DNA from: Desulfatibacillum alkenivorans DSM 16219
GTDB lineage: Bacteria; Desulfobacterota; Desulfobacteria; Desulfobacterales; Desulfatibacillaceae
Assembly (NCBI RefSeq): GCF_900142135.1
Contig: NZ_FQZU01000003.1
Location: 62,001-126,000 of the forward strand
DNA: 64,000 nt
Direction of reading: 5' to 3'
Shown here one piece after another: positions 49,920 to 58,572 of this stretch. Below the pieces are notes generated by a model. It did no database searches. It was not told where the DNA came from and saw nothing but the letters and a program-made list of their open reading frames with translations. A program made the position numbers and the translations under genes. Within the stretch, counting starts at the first letter, position 1, and each line of letters starts with the position of its first letter.

Positions 49920-51143
49920 ATGCGGGATGTGGCTATTGTCGGCGTTGGCATGACACGATTCGGAAAGTATCCTGACAAGGGCATTAAAGAGCTGGTGGCG
50001 GAGTGCGTGGACGCGGCCCTGGCGGACGCCGAGCTTGAAAAGGATCAAATAGAAGCCGCCTACATGGGCAGCGCCGCCACCGGGCTTATGACCGGGCAGG
50101 AAATGATCCGCGCCCAGGTCACTTTATCGGCCATGGGAATTGAGGCCATCCCCATGTATAACGTGGAAAACGCCTGCGCCAGCAGCTCCACCGCTTTCCA
50201 TACCGCCTGGACGGCCGTGGGCGCCGGGCTTTACGACGTGGCTTTGGTGGTGGGCTTTGAAAAGCTGTTCGATCACGATAAGAAAAAATCCTTCACGGCC
50301 CTGGGCGCGGCCGTGGACGTGGAGATGGTCAAGCAGTTTTTGGAGGAATATGAGAAGCAGAACAAGACCAAGGAAAAAATTCTTTCCAAGGGCGCCGGGG
50401 AGAAAAAGTCCATCTTCATGGACATGTACGCCTACTACACCAAGGGCTACATGCAACGCTTCGGCCTGACCCAGGAGCACTTTGCAAAAATCGCCGTCAA
50501 GAGCCATAAAAACGGCGCAAACAATCCCCACGCCCAATACCAGGAGGAAGTCACCCTGGAGCAGGTGCTTCAATCAGGGGACGTTTCCTATCCGCTCACC
50601 CGGATGATGTGCTCTCCCATCGGAGACGGATCGGCTGCGGCCATTATCTGCTCCAAAGAGGTCGCCTCCCGGTTCAAGAATCAGCCGGTATGGGTGGCCG
50701 GATCCGTCATCGGCAGCGGTAAGCTGACCGCCGCCCAGGAGGACACCCTCACCAAACGACTGGGCCCCAGGGCTTTTGACATGGCGGGAATCACCCCCAA
50801 AGACCTGGATTTGATCGAAGTGCACGACGCCACTTCTCCGTCCGAGATCATCACCATGATCGAATTGGGCATCTGCCCCGGCGAGGAAGCAGGCGCATGG
50901 ATAGACAACGGCGTCATGGAAGTGGACGGCGATATTCCCGTCAATACGTCCGGCGGCCTGGCCTCCAAAGGACATCCCATCGGCGCCACCGGTTTGGGGC
51001 AGATTCATGAAGTCGTCAAACAACTCAGGGGCGAGGCCGGCAAGAGGCAGGTCAAGAACCCCAAGATCGGCATGACGCACAATGGCGGCGGCATTCTTGG
51101 AGTGGACGCGGCCGCCATGGCTCTGCACATTTTCAGAAATTGA
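49920..51143 (+). CDS. SCP2/SCP-x-type thiolase
   Basis: A 407-residue thiolase-fold protein of the sterol-carrier-protein-x group. The nucleophilic Cys lies in VENACASSSTAFHTAW. The HDATSPSEI block and GHPIGATGLGQIHEV supply the catalytic His residues, and the end is THNGGGILGVDAAAMALHI. Typical acetyl-CoA acetyltransferases have a second Cys near the C-terminus; this group lacks it. Such enzymes cleave branched or cyclic 3-ketoacyl-CoAs. An unusual Lys-rich insertion (EKQNKTKEKILSKGAGEKKS) follows the first domain. The ATG follows AAGGAG. It is first in the operon under the palindromic operator. Confidence 0.88.
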   Translation: MRDVAIVGVGMTRFGKYPDKGIKELVAECVDAALADAELEKDQIEAAYMGSAATGLMTGQEMIRAQVTLSAMGIEAIPMYNVENACASSSTAFHTAWTAVGAGLYDVALVVGFEKLFDHDKKKSFTALGAAVDVEMVKQFLEEYEKQNKTKEKILSKGAGEKKSIFMDMYAYYTKGYMQRFGLTQEHFAKIAVKSHKNGANNPHAQYQEEVTLEQVLQSGDVSYPLTRMMCSPIGDGSAAAIICSKEVASRFKNQPVWVAGSVIGSGKLTAAQEDTLTKRLGPRAFDMAGITPKDLDLIEVHDATSPSEIITMIELGICPGEEAGAWIDNGVMEVDGDIPVNTSGGLASKGHPIGATGLGQIHEVVKQLRGEAGKRQVKNPKIGMTHNGGGILGVDAAAMALHIFRN

Positions 51144-51193
51144 AGATTGTAGATGATTTTAATTAAAATTGTTCGGTTTAGCAGGGGGGTAAC

Positions 51194-52555
51194 ATGGAAA
51201 ATCAGGACCGGCAGTACTGGAACATGGACATTGAGAGCAAGCTCAACACGCCTGAAATCAAGGAGTTGCAGCTTGCAAAACTCAAGGACGCCCTGAAATG
51301 GCAATACGAAAACACGCCCTTTAACCGCGCCCGCTTTGACAAAGCCGGCGTGAAGCCCCAAGACATCAACAGCTTTGAAGATTTCGCCAAAGCCATCCCG
51401 CCCGCAGGACAGCCGGAAGTCCGCGGGATCATCGAGGAAGTGGGCCTGGACATGAACAAGCTCATGACCCACTTGTTCGGCCAAAAAAGGATGGATGACC
51501 TGTATCTGCTGACCACCACATCAGGCACCACCGGCATTCCCACGCCCTATCCCAATTTCAAGCCGGGCATCGTGGACGGCAGGGAAATCATGTGCCGCGC
51601 CGCCTGGCGCATGGGCGTCAGGCCCGGAGACCGCATCGGCCTGTGCTTCGGCCTGTCCATGCATGCGGCCGGAACGCCCCAGGTTCTGTGGTATTACGAT
51701 TTTCCCGGCGTGACCATGGTTCCCATCGGAGCCGAGGCCGGAACGGAAAAAATCCTGCAGTTCATCCAGCTCTTCGGCGTTAACGTGTTCACCGGCACTC
51801 CGTCTCTGGCCTTGCATCTGATTGAAAGATGCCCGGAAGTGCTGAATATACCCATCAAGAATCTGGGCATTAAAACCCTGATTCTGGGCGCCGAGCCCGG
51901 AGCGGGCATTCCCGAAGTGCGCCAGCGCCTGGAAAAGGAATACGGCGCCCAGGTCTTTGACGCGGGCGCAGGTTACGGCTGCTCCTGCGAACACCCGATC
52001 TACCAGGGCATGCACTGGCTGGCCGACGACATGGCCTATTACGAACTGGTGGACCCGGAAACCGGCGACGCCATTCCCATGGAGCACGGCGCCCAGGGAA
52101 TTATGGTCGGCACCTCCCTCAACCCTCAGGGCGCCGTGTGGTTCGACATGCGCTTCACCTTGGGAGACATCCACCAGGTGTTCACCGAGCCCTGCCCCTG
52201 CGGCAGGTCCGGCTTCCGCTATAAAGTCGTGGGCCGCTCCGACGACATGCTGAAAGTCAAAGGCGTGCCCGTCTACCCGGCCGCCATCGAAGGGGTGATT
52301 CACTCCTTCCCCGAAGAACTCACCGGCTCCTTCCGCATCGTGCTGGACGAACCGCCCCCCAGAGTGGTGCCGCCCCTCAAACTGCGGGTGGAGCATTCCG
52401 CGGAAGTCCGCAAGGATGATCTGCCGGACCTGGAAAAACGCGTGAACGAAAAAATGCACAGTCTGCTTAAAATCCGTCCCGCCATTGAATGGCTGGAACC
52501 CAACACCCTGGAACGCGCATCCAAGAAAACGCAACTGCTGGAAAAGAACTATTAG
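51194..52555 (+). CDS. Phenylacetate-CoA ligase-like AMP-forming ligase
   Basis: A 453-residue adenylate-forming ligase of the PaaK group. It has WQYENTPFNRARFDKAG typical of the PaaK N-terminus, the nucleotide loop LLTTTSGTTGIPTPYP, GAGYGCSCEHP in place of the usual adenylate-binding motif, and a C-terminal lid RSDDMLKVKGVPVYPAAIE. It likely activates an aromatic, cyclic or branched carboxylic acid to the CoA thioester. It lies 50 bases after the thiolase in the same operon, suggesting an upper pathway of ligase and thiolase acting on an unusual acid. The gene ends before a small hairpin. Confidence 0.88.
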   Translation: MENQDRQYWNMDIESKLNTPEIKELQLAKLKDALKWQYENTPFNRARFDKAGVKPQDINSFEDFAKAIPPAGQPEVRGIIEEVGLDMNKLMTHLFGQKRMDDLYLLTTTSGTTGIPTPYPNFKPGIVDGREIMCRAAWRMGVRPGDRIGLCFGLSMHAAGTPQVLWYYDFPGVTMVPIGAEAGTEKILQFIQLFGVNVFTGTPSLALHLIERCPEVLNIPIKNLGIKTLILGAEPGAGIPEVRQRLEKEYGAQVFDAGAGYGCSCEHPIYQGMHWLADDMAYYELVDPETGDAIPMEHGAQGIMVGTSLNPQGAVWFDMRFTLGDIHQVFTEPCPCGRSGFRYKVVGRSDDMLKVKGVPVYPAAIEGVIHSFPEELTGSFRIVLDEPPPRVVPPLKLRVEHSAEVRKDDLPDLEKRVNEKMHSLLKIRPAIEWLEPNTLERASKKTQLLEKNY

Positions 52556-52575
52556 AATACCGGTAAGTTAAAATA

Positions 52576-52645
52576 GCATGGCTCCTAAAGGGGCCATGCC
52601 TTGCGCCCTTAAATATAACAAGCGTTAGAAATAAAAAGGGCGCAA
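52576..52645 (+). promoter_or_regulatory. Paired hairpins in the leader of the SDR gene
   Basis: A first hairpin (GCATGGCTCC 52576-52585 with GGGGCCATGC 52590-52599) is followed by a second perfect repeat, TTGCGCCCTT (52601-52610) with AAGGGCGCAA (52636-52645). The right arm of the second ends at the first bases of the AAAGGAGG ribosome site. It could reduce translation of the SDR gene or act as an intercistronic attenuator. Confidence 0.4.
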
Positions 52646-52655
52646 AGGAGGGAAC

Positions 52656-53615
52656 ATGGGCAAAACAGTCGCAATTACGGGCGTCAACAGCTATTTCGCA
52701 CAAACCGTAATCCCGAAACTGGCCGCCGATGAAACCGTGGACAGGATCATAGGCATTGACGTAACCCCGCAACGGAAAAGCCACCCCAAGCTGGAGCATG
52801 TCCGGGCGGACATTCGCAGCCCCAATCTGGACAAGGTCTTGCAAGGGGTGCACACGGTTTACCACATGGCATTCATTGTGGGGGAGCTGCGGAACAAAAA
52901 GGAAGCGTGGGACATCAACATCAACGGCTCCAAGAACGTGTTTTCGGCCTGCGTGAAAAACCGCGTCAAGAAGGTCATTTACACGTCCAGCGCCACGGCC
53001 TACGGCGCGCATCCGGACAATCACCTGAGCATTACGGAAGACAAGCCGCTCCGGGGCAACAAGGACAGCTACTACTCCTACGGCAAGGTCCAGGTGGAGA
53101 ATTTTGTGACCGACTATTTCCAGGACCATCCCGAGGTCAAGCTGGTGGTCTTAAGGGTGGGCCTGGGGGTGGGGCCGAACATCAACAACATGTTTTCGGA
53201 TTTCTGGTCCCGAAAGGTTTACGGATTCATGATGGGAAGGCATCCCCATTTGCAGTTGATCCACGAACAGGATCTGGGAGACGCCTTATACCTCGCCTAC
53301 AAAAAGAATCTCCAGGGCATTTACAATGTAGCGGCCAGCGACGGCATTCCGGCGCGCTGGGCTTTCAAGCAGGCGGGCGTCCGCCTGTTCGACCTGCCTA
53401 CTCCGGTGATGAAGGTTTTGGCCAACGTGGCTTTCACCCTGCACCTGGAGACGGTGAGCCAGGGCTGGGTCAGCCTTTCGGAATATTCCATCCACATGAA
53501 CACGGACAAATTCCGCAAGGCCACGGGGTGGGAGCCGAAATACAGCTCCGAGGCCGCGTTCCTTGATTACCTGGATAATCGAAACAAACCCGGCAAGGGA
53601 GCGCGCGCTTCATAG
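52656..53615 (+). CDS. Extended SDR (NAD-dependent epimerase/dehydratase type)
   Basis: A 319-residue protein with the dinucleotide-binding start VAITGVNSYFAQTVIPKL and DVTPQRKSHPKLEHVRADIRS. The catalytic triad region is YTSSATAYGAHP, with YYSYGKVQ supplying Tyr and Lys. The C-terminal part suggests a substrate domain of the 3-beta-hydroxysteroid dehydrogenase or sugar epimerase kind. In this operon with a thiolase and CoA ligase, a hydroxyacyl or steroid-like alcohol is a plausible substrate, but this is unproven. The ATG follows AAAGGAGG. Confidence 0.82.
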   Translation: MGKTVAITGVNSYFAQTVIPKLAADETVDRIIGIDVTPQRKSHPKLEHVRADIRSPNLDKVLQGVHTVYHMAFIVGELRNKKEAWDININGSKNVFSACVKNRVKKVIYTSSATAYGAHPDNHLSITEDKPLRGNKDSYYSYGKVQVENFVTDYFQDHPEVKLVVLRVGLGVGPNINNMFSDFWSRKVYGFMMGRHPHLQLIHEQDLGDALYLAYKKNLQGIYNVAASDGIPARWAFKQAGVRLFDLPTPVMKVLANVAFTLHLETVSQGWVSLSEYSIHMNTDKFRKATGWEPKYSSEAAFLDYLDNRNKPGKGARAS

Positions 53616-53704
53616 CCGGCTGCGGCAATACTCATTGGACTAAAAGGCGCATGGAAGCGCCCCAACGCATCGATTTGCAAGCAAGGCGAAATACCGGAGG
53701 AAAT

Positions 53705-54565
53705 ATGGGCATCCTGAATAATATAAGAACCGGCGTGGTTTCCAGCATAGTAACGCGCCGTTGGCTTATGAGGCCGGGGATGAAAGGCCTTGAGTTTTCT
53801 TATTACGTGGGGCGGGTTCCCCTGCTTAAAAAACTTCATCCCTGGACCAGCGGAAAAAAGAACAGCTGCACCTACCTGCCCATCAAGGTGGACATCAACC
53901 AGGAGATGGGTCAGGCGGTGAATGAAATATATCCGCCCCAGGTGGTGCATGATTTCATCGACAAAGCCAGCCACATCGTTCGCATGAACAAGTGCCTGTG
54001 CCGAAACGCCCAGGATTGCGAAAACCATACCCACGATATCGGCTGCATGTTCATGGGCAGAAGCGCGCTTGGCATGCCGCCCCAGATCAGCAAGGAAATC
54101 AGCAAGGAAGAAGCTCACGAGCACGTTGAAAAGGCCGTGGCCGATGGCTTGGTGCCCATGGCCGGCAAGGTGCGTGTGGATAATTTCGCCTTTTTAATTC
54201 CCGACCGGGATGAACTTCTTTCCGTATGCTTCTGCTGCCATTGCTGCTGCATGATGGGCTATTACCGCCATGCAGGAGAGCAGATCAACGAAATGATGGT
54301 TCCTCTGGAAGGAGTGAAGATTACGGTCAATCCCGAGGTGTGCCAGGGATGCGGAACATGCGTGGAAACATGCATCTTCGACGCCATCAGCATTAAAGAC
54401 GGCATAGCGGTTCACAGCGACGCCTGCAGGGCCTGCGGCAGGTGTACGCGCTACTGCCCCAACGGGGCCGTCACCCTGAGCATTGAAAACGCCCATTACA
54501 AGGACGCCATGGAAGATCGCGTGGAATCCTACGTGGATTGGGGCCAGGGAAAGAAAAAAGGCTAA
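53705..54565 (+). CDS. Multi-cluster Fe-S protein
   Basis: A 286-residue protein starting at ATG 53705 behind CGGAGGAAAT. The C-terminus has a 2[4Fe-4S] ferredoxin domain (CQGCGTCVETC and CRACGRCTRYC). Further cysteines lie at NKCLCRNAQDCENHTHDIGC and in CFCCHCCCMM, enough for extra clusters. No transmembrane segment or flavin site is evident. It may be an electron carrier for the SDR or another partner; it lies 89 bases after the SDR gene and before a terminator. Confidence 0.8.
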   Translation: MGILNNIRTGVVSSIVTRRWLMRPGMKGLEFSYYVGRVPLLKKLHPWTSGKKNSCTYLPIKVDINQEMGQAVNEIYPPQVVHDFIDKASHIVRMNKCLCRNAQDCENHTHDIGCMFMGRSALGMPPQISKEISKEEAHEHVEKAVADGLVPMAGKVRVDNFAFLIPDRDELLSVCFCCHCCCMMGYYRHAGEQINEMMVPLEGVKITVNPEVCQGCGTCVETCIFDAISIKDGIAVHSDACRACGRCTRYCPNGAVTLSIENAHYKDAMEDRVESYVDWGQGKKKG

Positions 54566-54620
54566 ACAGGTTTTTCGGGGAAACCCGGAAAATGGAGGGT
54601 GTAAGTAGGGGGAAAGACAG

Positions 54621-54652
54621 GGGGAAAGCCGCCGTGGGGGGAGGCTTTCCCC
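54621..54652 (+). terminator. Terminator of the thiolase-ligase-SDR-ferredoxin operon
   Basis: GGGGAAAGCC (54621-54630) and GGCTTTCCCC (54643-54652) form a perfect ten-base stem 56 bases after the Fe-S gene. The sequence after it (TTGTGCATTTT) is a modest U-tract. Confidence 0.65.
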
Positions 54653-54705
54653 TTGTGCATTTTAAGGGCTGAATAATTTCTAACCCGCTTAGGGCTGTAT
54701 GGCTA

Positions 54706-55599
54706 TCAACTCATGGAAACAGTCATCCATTTGCCTTGGGTAAGAACCGCTTGCTCCTTTTGATATTTGATCCTGAAGCCTCTGTACTTGTTGGTTTCCG
54801 GATCCATTTCAATGCAATACCCTTTGGCGAAGATCCATTTGTTTTTTAATGAGGCCGATCCGGCGTCAAACACAAAGGGAACGCCTAACTCCTTGCTCCC
54901 CGCCCATCTGTCAAATGACAGATCAGGCGTGATCAAATGGTTGTGCCCAAAAAGAACCGCCTGGACGTTATTATACGCCCTGATGCACTCCTTGAATTCC
55001 TTTGCATCCCTTAATTCCAGAGGCGTGCCGTCCGGCCCCATGGGATGATGATGCAAATACACGGCAACCTTTTCGTTGCGGTCTGCCGCTGCGTCCAGTT
55101 CAGCCTTTAAGTTTTCCAACTGGCCTGTTCCGATTTCACCCTCGGCTGCGCCTCCCTCCAGGACATCCAACCTCGCCTGCATGGAATTGACGCCTATGAA
55201 AGTCATGCCGTCAACGCAGGCCTCCACCCAAAGCGGCCCATCCCGGCCTTCCATGAAAGATTTCTGAAAGAGGGCATGAAGCCTTCCTGAAGGATACGTT
55301 TCGCCATCGGGCGTTTTTGACCGGTAATCATGGTTGCCGGGAACGACCAGGACCTTATGAAAGTGGTCTCTCAATTTTTCAAGGATAGGCTCCACTTTGC
55401 CATAATGGATTGGAACTCCGTGCTTGTCCAATTTGTGCGCGGAATCAACCAGGTCGCCGGTGATGATAACAACATAATCATCGCCTTCGTCGAAATGCAT
55501 GACCATCCAGTCGGCTAAACTGTTGCATCTCGCCCTATTCGTCCATTTTGAAGTTTTGTGCCCGATGTGTAGATCGCTGATATGGAGCATCTTTTTCAT
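54706..55599 (-). CDS. Calcineurin-like metallophosphoesterase
   Basis: A 297-residue protein starting at ATG 55599 behind AAAGGAGGC. The metal-binding blocks appear in order: ISDLHIGH, ITGDLVDS, VPGNHDY, VYLHHHPMG and LFGHNHL. This is the complete five-block pattern of di-metal phosphoesterases. Members hydrolyse phosphomonoesters, phosphodiesters or cyclic nucleotides, and the substrate here cannot be read. It has no signal peptide and is expected in the cytoplasm. Confidence 0.9.
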   Translation of the reverse strand: MKKMLHISDLHIGHKTSKWTNRARCNSLADWMVMHFDEGDDYVVIITGDLVDSAHKLDKHGVPIHYGKVEPILEKLRDHFHKVLVVPGNHDYRSKTPDGETYPSGRLHALFQKSFMEGRDGPLWVEACVDGMTFIGVNSMQARLDVLEGGAAEGEIGTGQLENLKAELDAAADRNEKVAVYLHHHPMGPDGTPLELRDAKEFKECIRAYNNVQAVLFGHNHLITPDLSFDRWAGSKELGVPFVFDAGSASLKNKWIFAKGYCIEMDPETNKYRGFRIKYQKEQAVLTQGKWMTVSMS

Positions 55600-55659
55600 A
55601 AAAGCCTCCTTTGCGAACATTATAACGAGTAAATTTTTAGGCAAGGCGGAAGGGAGAGC

Positions 55660-55695
55660 AAAAAGGAGAGCCTGCTTAAGGCCGGCAGGCTCTCC
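55660..55695 (-). terminator. Terminator of the hydroxyacyl-CoA dehydrogenase gene
   Basis: GGAGAGCCTGC (55665-55675) and GCAGGCTCTCC (55685-55695) pair perfectly around nine bases. Read on the minus strand the stem is followed by five Ts, 13 bases past the stop codon. Confidence 0.85.
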
Positions 55696-55707
55696 CTGGA
55701 AAGACGT

Positions 55708-56556
55708 TTAATAGTCGTAGAAGCCTTTTTTGGTTTTTCTGCCAAGCCAGCCGGCTTCCACGTATTTTCTCAGAAGCGGGCAGGGGCGGTACTTGGAGTC
55801 CTTAAACCCTTCGTACAGAGTTTCCATGATGGCCAGGCAGGTGTCCAGGCCGATAAGGTCGGCCAGGGCCAGAGGACCCATGGGATGGTTCATGCCGAGC
55901 TTCATGACCGTGTCGATGTCCTCGCGGGTTCCGACGCCGTGATACAGGCAGTACACTGCTTCGTTGATCATGGGCAGCAGAATGCGGTTGGCGATGAATC
56001 CGGGGTAGTCGGCGGCTTCGGCGGGAGTCTTGCCGAACTTTTCGCTCAAATCCCAGGTCAGCTTAAAGGTTTCGTCCGAAGTGGCGATGCCGCGGATGAC
56101 TTCCACCAGCTTCATGACCGGCACGGGATTCATGAAATGCATGCCGATGACTTTTTCCGGCCTTTTGGTCTGAGCGGCTATCCGGCCTATGGGAATGGAA
56201 GACGTGTTGGTGGATAGGATGGCGTCCGGGCCGCAGATTTCGTCCAGATCCTGGAAGATCTTAAACTTGAGATCTTCACGCTCCGTGGCGGCTTCCACCA
56301 CAAAGTCAGCTTTGGCCATGTCCTTAAGATCTTCCGTAATGGCGACCCTGCCCAGGATGGCGTCCTTGTCTTCAGCGGAAATTTTGCCCTTTTCCACGTT
56401 CTTGGAAAGGATTTTTTCAATATTTGCAAGGCCTTTCTTGGCGAAATCCAGGGAGATATCGCTCATGATTACATTCAGGCCGCTTGTTGCGGCTACCTGG
56501 GCGATGCCGTTGCCCATCTGGCCCGATCCTACAACACCGAAAGTTTTGACGTCCAT
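55708..56556 (-). CDS. hbd: 3-hydroxyacyl-CoA (3-hydroxybutyryl-CoA) dehydrogenase
   Basis: A 282-residue enzyme oxidising (S)-3-hydroxyacyl-CoA to 3-ketoacyl-CoA with NAD. The NAD fold starts FGVVGSGQMGNGIAQVAATSG. The catalytic His-Glu region is MHFMNPVPVMKLVEVIRG, and the C-terminal dimer domain includes ANRILLPMINEAVYCL and GWLGRKTKKGFYDY. The length fits the short-chain Hbd/PaaH group. It is a single-gene unit with a ribosome site AGGAGGAG and a strong terminator. It could supply the beta-oxidation step missing beside the other genes here. Confidence 0.94.
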   Translation of the reverse strand: MDVKTFGVVGSGQMGNGIAQVAATSGLNVIMSDISLDFAKKGLANIEKILSKNVEKGKISAEDKDAILGRVAITEDLKDMAKADFVVEAATEREDLKFKIFQDLDEICGPDAILSTNTSSIPIGRIAAQTKRPEKVIGMHFMNPVPVMKLVEVIRGIATSDETFKLTWDLSEKFGKTPAEAADYPGFIANRILLPMINEAVYCLYHGVGTREDIDTVMKLGMNHPMGPLALADLIGLDTCLAIMETLYEGFKDSKYRPCPLLRKYVEAGWLGRKTKKGFYDY

Positions 56557-56714
56557 ATTCTCCTCCTGTTACACTGATTAGGTAAGTTGGCTCGTGAAAA
56601 ACATTTGGGAACCTACTACTTTTTTAGGCCTTGCGCAAGTCTTTGAGACGGGCGAAATTCCAGCAATTCCCAAACTGTCAGCGGGCTTAGGATTCATTAG
56701 GGCGGGAGGAAGTT

Positions 56715-58085
56715 ATGAAATCATACGATGTGGTGGTCATAGGATCGGGGACGGCAGGACAAACGGCGGCCTATGCGTTGGAAGAACAAGGCTTTAAAGT
56801 CGCTGTGATTGAAAAAAGTCCCACGCCCGGAGGAACCTGCGCCCTGTTCGGCTGTCAGGCGAAAAAATGGTTCTACGAGACCGCCGAGGCGGTTTCCAAA
56901 GCAAAACATCTGCAAGGCCTGGGAATCACGCAGCCTCCCGAATGGTCGTGGAAGGACGTCCTCACCCAAAAAAACGCCTTTACATCCAAAATTCCGGAAG
57001 GCGCCGTGAACAGCCTGCAAGGGGTGGACATCGACTTCATCCCCGGAGAAGCCAGGTTTCAGGACAAGGAAACCCTGGTGGTGAACGGAGGAACCGTCCA
57101 CGCCAAGTGGTTCATTATAGCCTCGGGCGCCGAGCCCATGCCCCTGCCCATTGACGGGGCGGAGAACATGATCACCAGCACGGATTTTCTGGATCTGAAA
57201 GAACTGCCTGAGAAAATCCTCTTTGTGGGCGGCGGCTTTATATCCTTTGAATGCGCCCACTTTTGCGCCAGCCTGGGGCCGAAAGACGGAACGGTTACAA
57301 TTTTGGAAGCCGGGCCAAGGCCTTTGGGCCCCTTTGATTCGGAAATGGTGGAACTTCTGACGGAAGCCTCCCGGGACGCTGGCATTGACATCCGGACCGG
57401 CGTGAAAATTACCTCCATCGTCAAGCAGGGCGGCGGATTTAAGGTGATTACGGAAAACCAGGGGGATTTTGAAGCCGACCTGGTGGTTCACGGCGCGGGC
57501 CGCAGCCCCGATATATCGGGGCTGGACCTGGAAATAGCCGGGGTGGAATACGAACGCAGGGGAATCAAGGTGAACCCATCCATGCGGACTTCCAACCCCA
57601 GGATCTTCGCCGTGGGCGATTGCGCCGCAAGCATCCAACTGGCCAGGGTGGCGGACAAGGAAGCCGCCGTCTGCGCAAACAACATTGCGGCCGAGCAGGG
57701 CGCCGGCAAAGCCCAGGCCATGGTTTACGACACCGTACCTTTTTTGTTGTTCACCTATCCCCAATACGGCATGGTGGGCAAGACCGAAGACGCCCTCAAA
57801 AAGGAGGGCCTAAAATATTACAAGAGCTTCGGCAAGAATATCGCCTGGCCAACCTACAGACGCGTGGGCATGAAGCACGCCGCTTACAAGATTTTGGTGG
57901 ACGAAAACAATATGATCCTTGGCGCTCACATTCTGTCGGATAACGCCTCCGGGCTGCTGAACCTGCTGAGAACGGCCATGATGCACGGCGTTTCCGCCGA
58001 GGATTTGCATGCCGAAAGCCTCATGACCCCCTATCCTTCCCGGGAGAGCGACGTCGTCTATATGCTCAAGCCCCTGATTGAATAA
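56715..58085 (+). CDS. Dihydrolipoamide dehydrogenase-like flavin disulfide oxidoreductase
   Basis: A 456-residue pyridine-nucleotide disulfide oxidoreductase. It has the FAD-binding start YDVVVIGSGTAGQTAAYAL and the redox disulfide GGTCALFGCQAKKW (CX4C). The NAD region is ILFVGGGFISFECAHF, the FAD-binding ATG-like block is IFAVGDCAAS, and a dimerisation domain ends the chain. The active-site His-Glu pair expected near the end of lipoamide dehydrogenases (HAHPT) is replaced by AESLMTPYPSRESD. True lipoamide activity is therefore doubtful; a related thiol or CoA-disulfide substrate is possible. The ATG follows GGGAGGAAG. Confidence 0.85.
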   Translation: MKSYDVVVIGSGTAGQTAAYALEEQGFKVAVIEKSPTPGGTCALFGCQAKKWFYETAEAVSKAKHLQGLGITQPPEWSWKDVLTQKNAFTSKIPEGAVNSLQGVDIDFIPGEARFQDKETLVVNGGTVHAKWFIIASGAEPMPLPIDGAENMITSTDFLDLKELPEKILFVGGGFISFECAHFCASLGPKDGTVTILEAGPRPLGPFDSEMVELLTEASRDAGIDIRTGVKITSIVKQGGGFKVITENQGDFEADLVVHGAGRSPDISGLDLEIAGVEYERRGIKVNPSMRTSNPRIFAVGDCAASIQLARVADKEAAVCANNIAAEQGAGKAQAMVYDTVPFLLFTYPQYGMVGKTEDALKKEGLKYYKSFGKNIAWPTYRRVGMKHAAYKILVDENNMILGAHILSDNASGLLNLLRTAMMHGVSAEDLHAESLMTPYPSRESDVVYMLKPLIE

Positions 58086-58572
58086 AAAAAAGGGGCGGGA
58101 GAATATTTTTTTAAAAAAATGCCTCCGGCGCGAACTACTAAACTGCATGCCTTCGGCGAGTCGCTTTTTTGTAAAAAAGCTCCGCAAAAAACTTTTGAAT
58201 GGCGCTCCGCGCACTACTTAAAAAATTGCCTCCGGTGGCCCTCTTCTTGAAAAAAGAGGGCAAAAACCTATCAAATGCGCTTCGCCTAGGGCGTAGATAG
58301 GTATGTCATACCCGAATGTCACTGTCGGGAATCCAACGTCCCTGGCCTTGTCTTTGGGCGGCCCAGGCAGCGCAGTTTGCTGCCGAGGTGTATATGGTCT
58401 CCTACCTGATTGCAAGGCTTCCGGGCGCCGCCGAAATGAAACTCAAGATTCACCAGCATCTTTCCGATGCATTGAAAACTGGAGAATCGCAGCGAATGAC
58501 GCATAATTTGAGCTAATTGATTTTTAAACAATACATTTTCAATCTACTGAAAGCGAGGTATTTTCCATCACT
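58086..58572. other. Intergenic mosaic of short inverted repeats
   Basis: These 487 bases contain repeated GCCTCCGGCG/GCTCCGCG/CTTCGCC-like units interleaved with small hairpins: GCTTTTTT with AAAAAAGC (58163-58180), CCCTCTT with AAGAGGG (58239-58260), CCTATC with GATAGG (58267-58301) and CCCGA with TCGGG (58311-58329). No gene is convincing. A 66-codon frame near 58316 has no ribosome site. The pattern resembles REP-like intergenic clutter. Confidence 0.5.

Noticed and set aside
58303-58516. Two overlapping frames of about 66 codons in the repeat mosaic
   Set aside because: No ribosome site, and they run through inverted repeats. A pseudogene remnant could not be identified by similarity.
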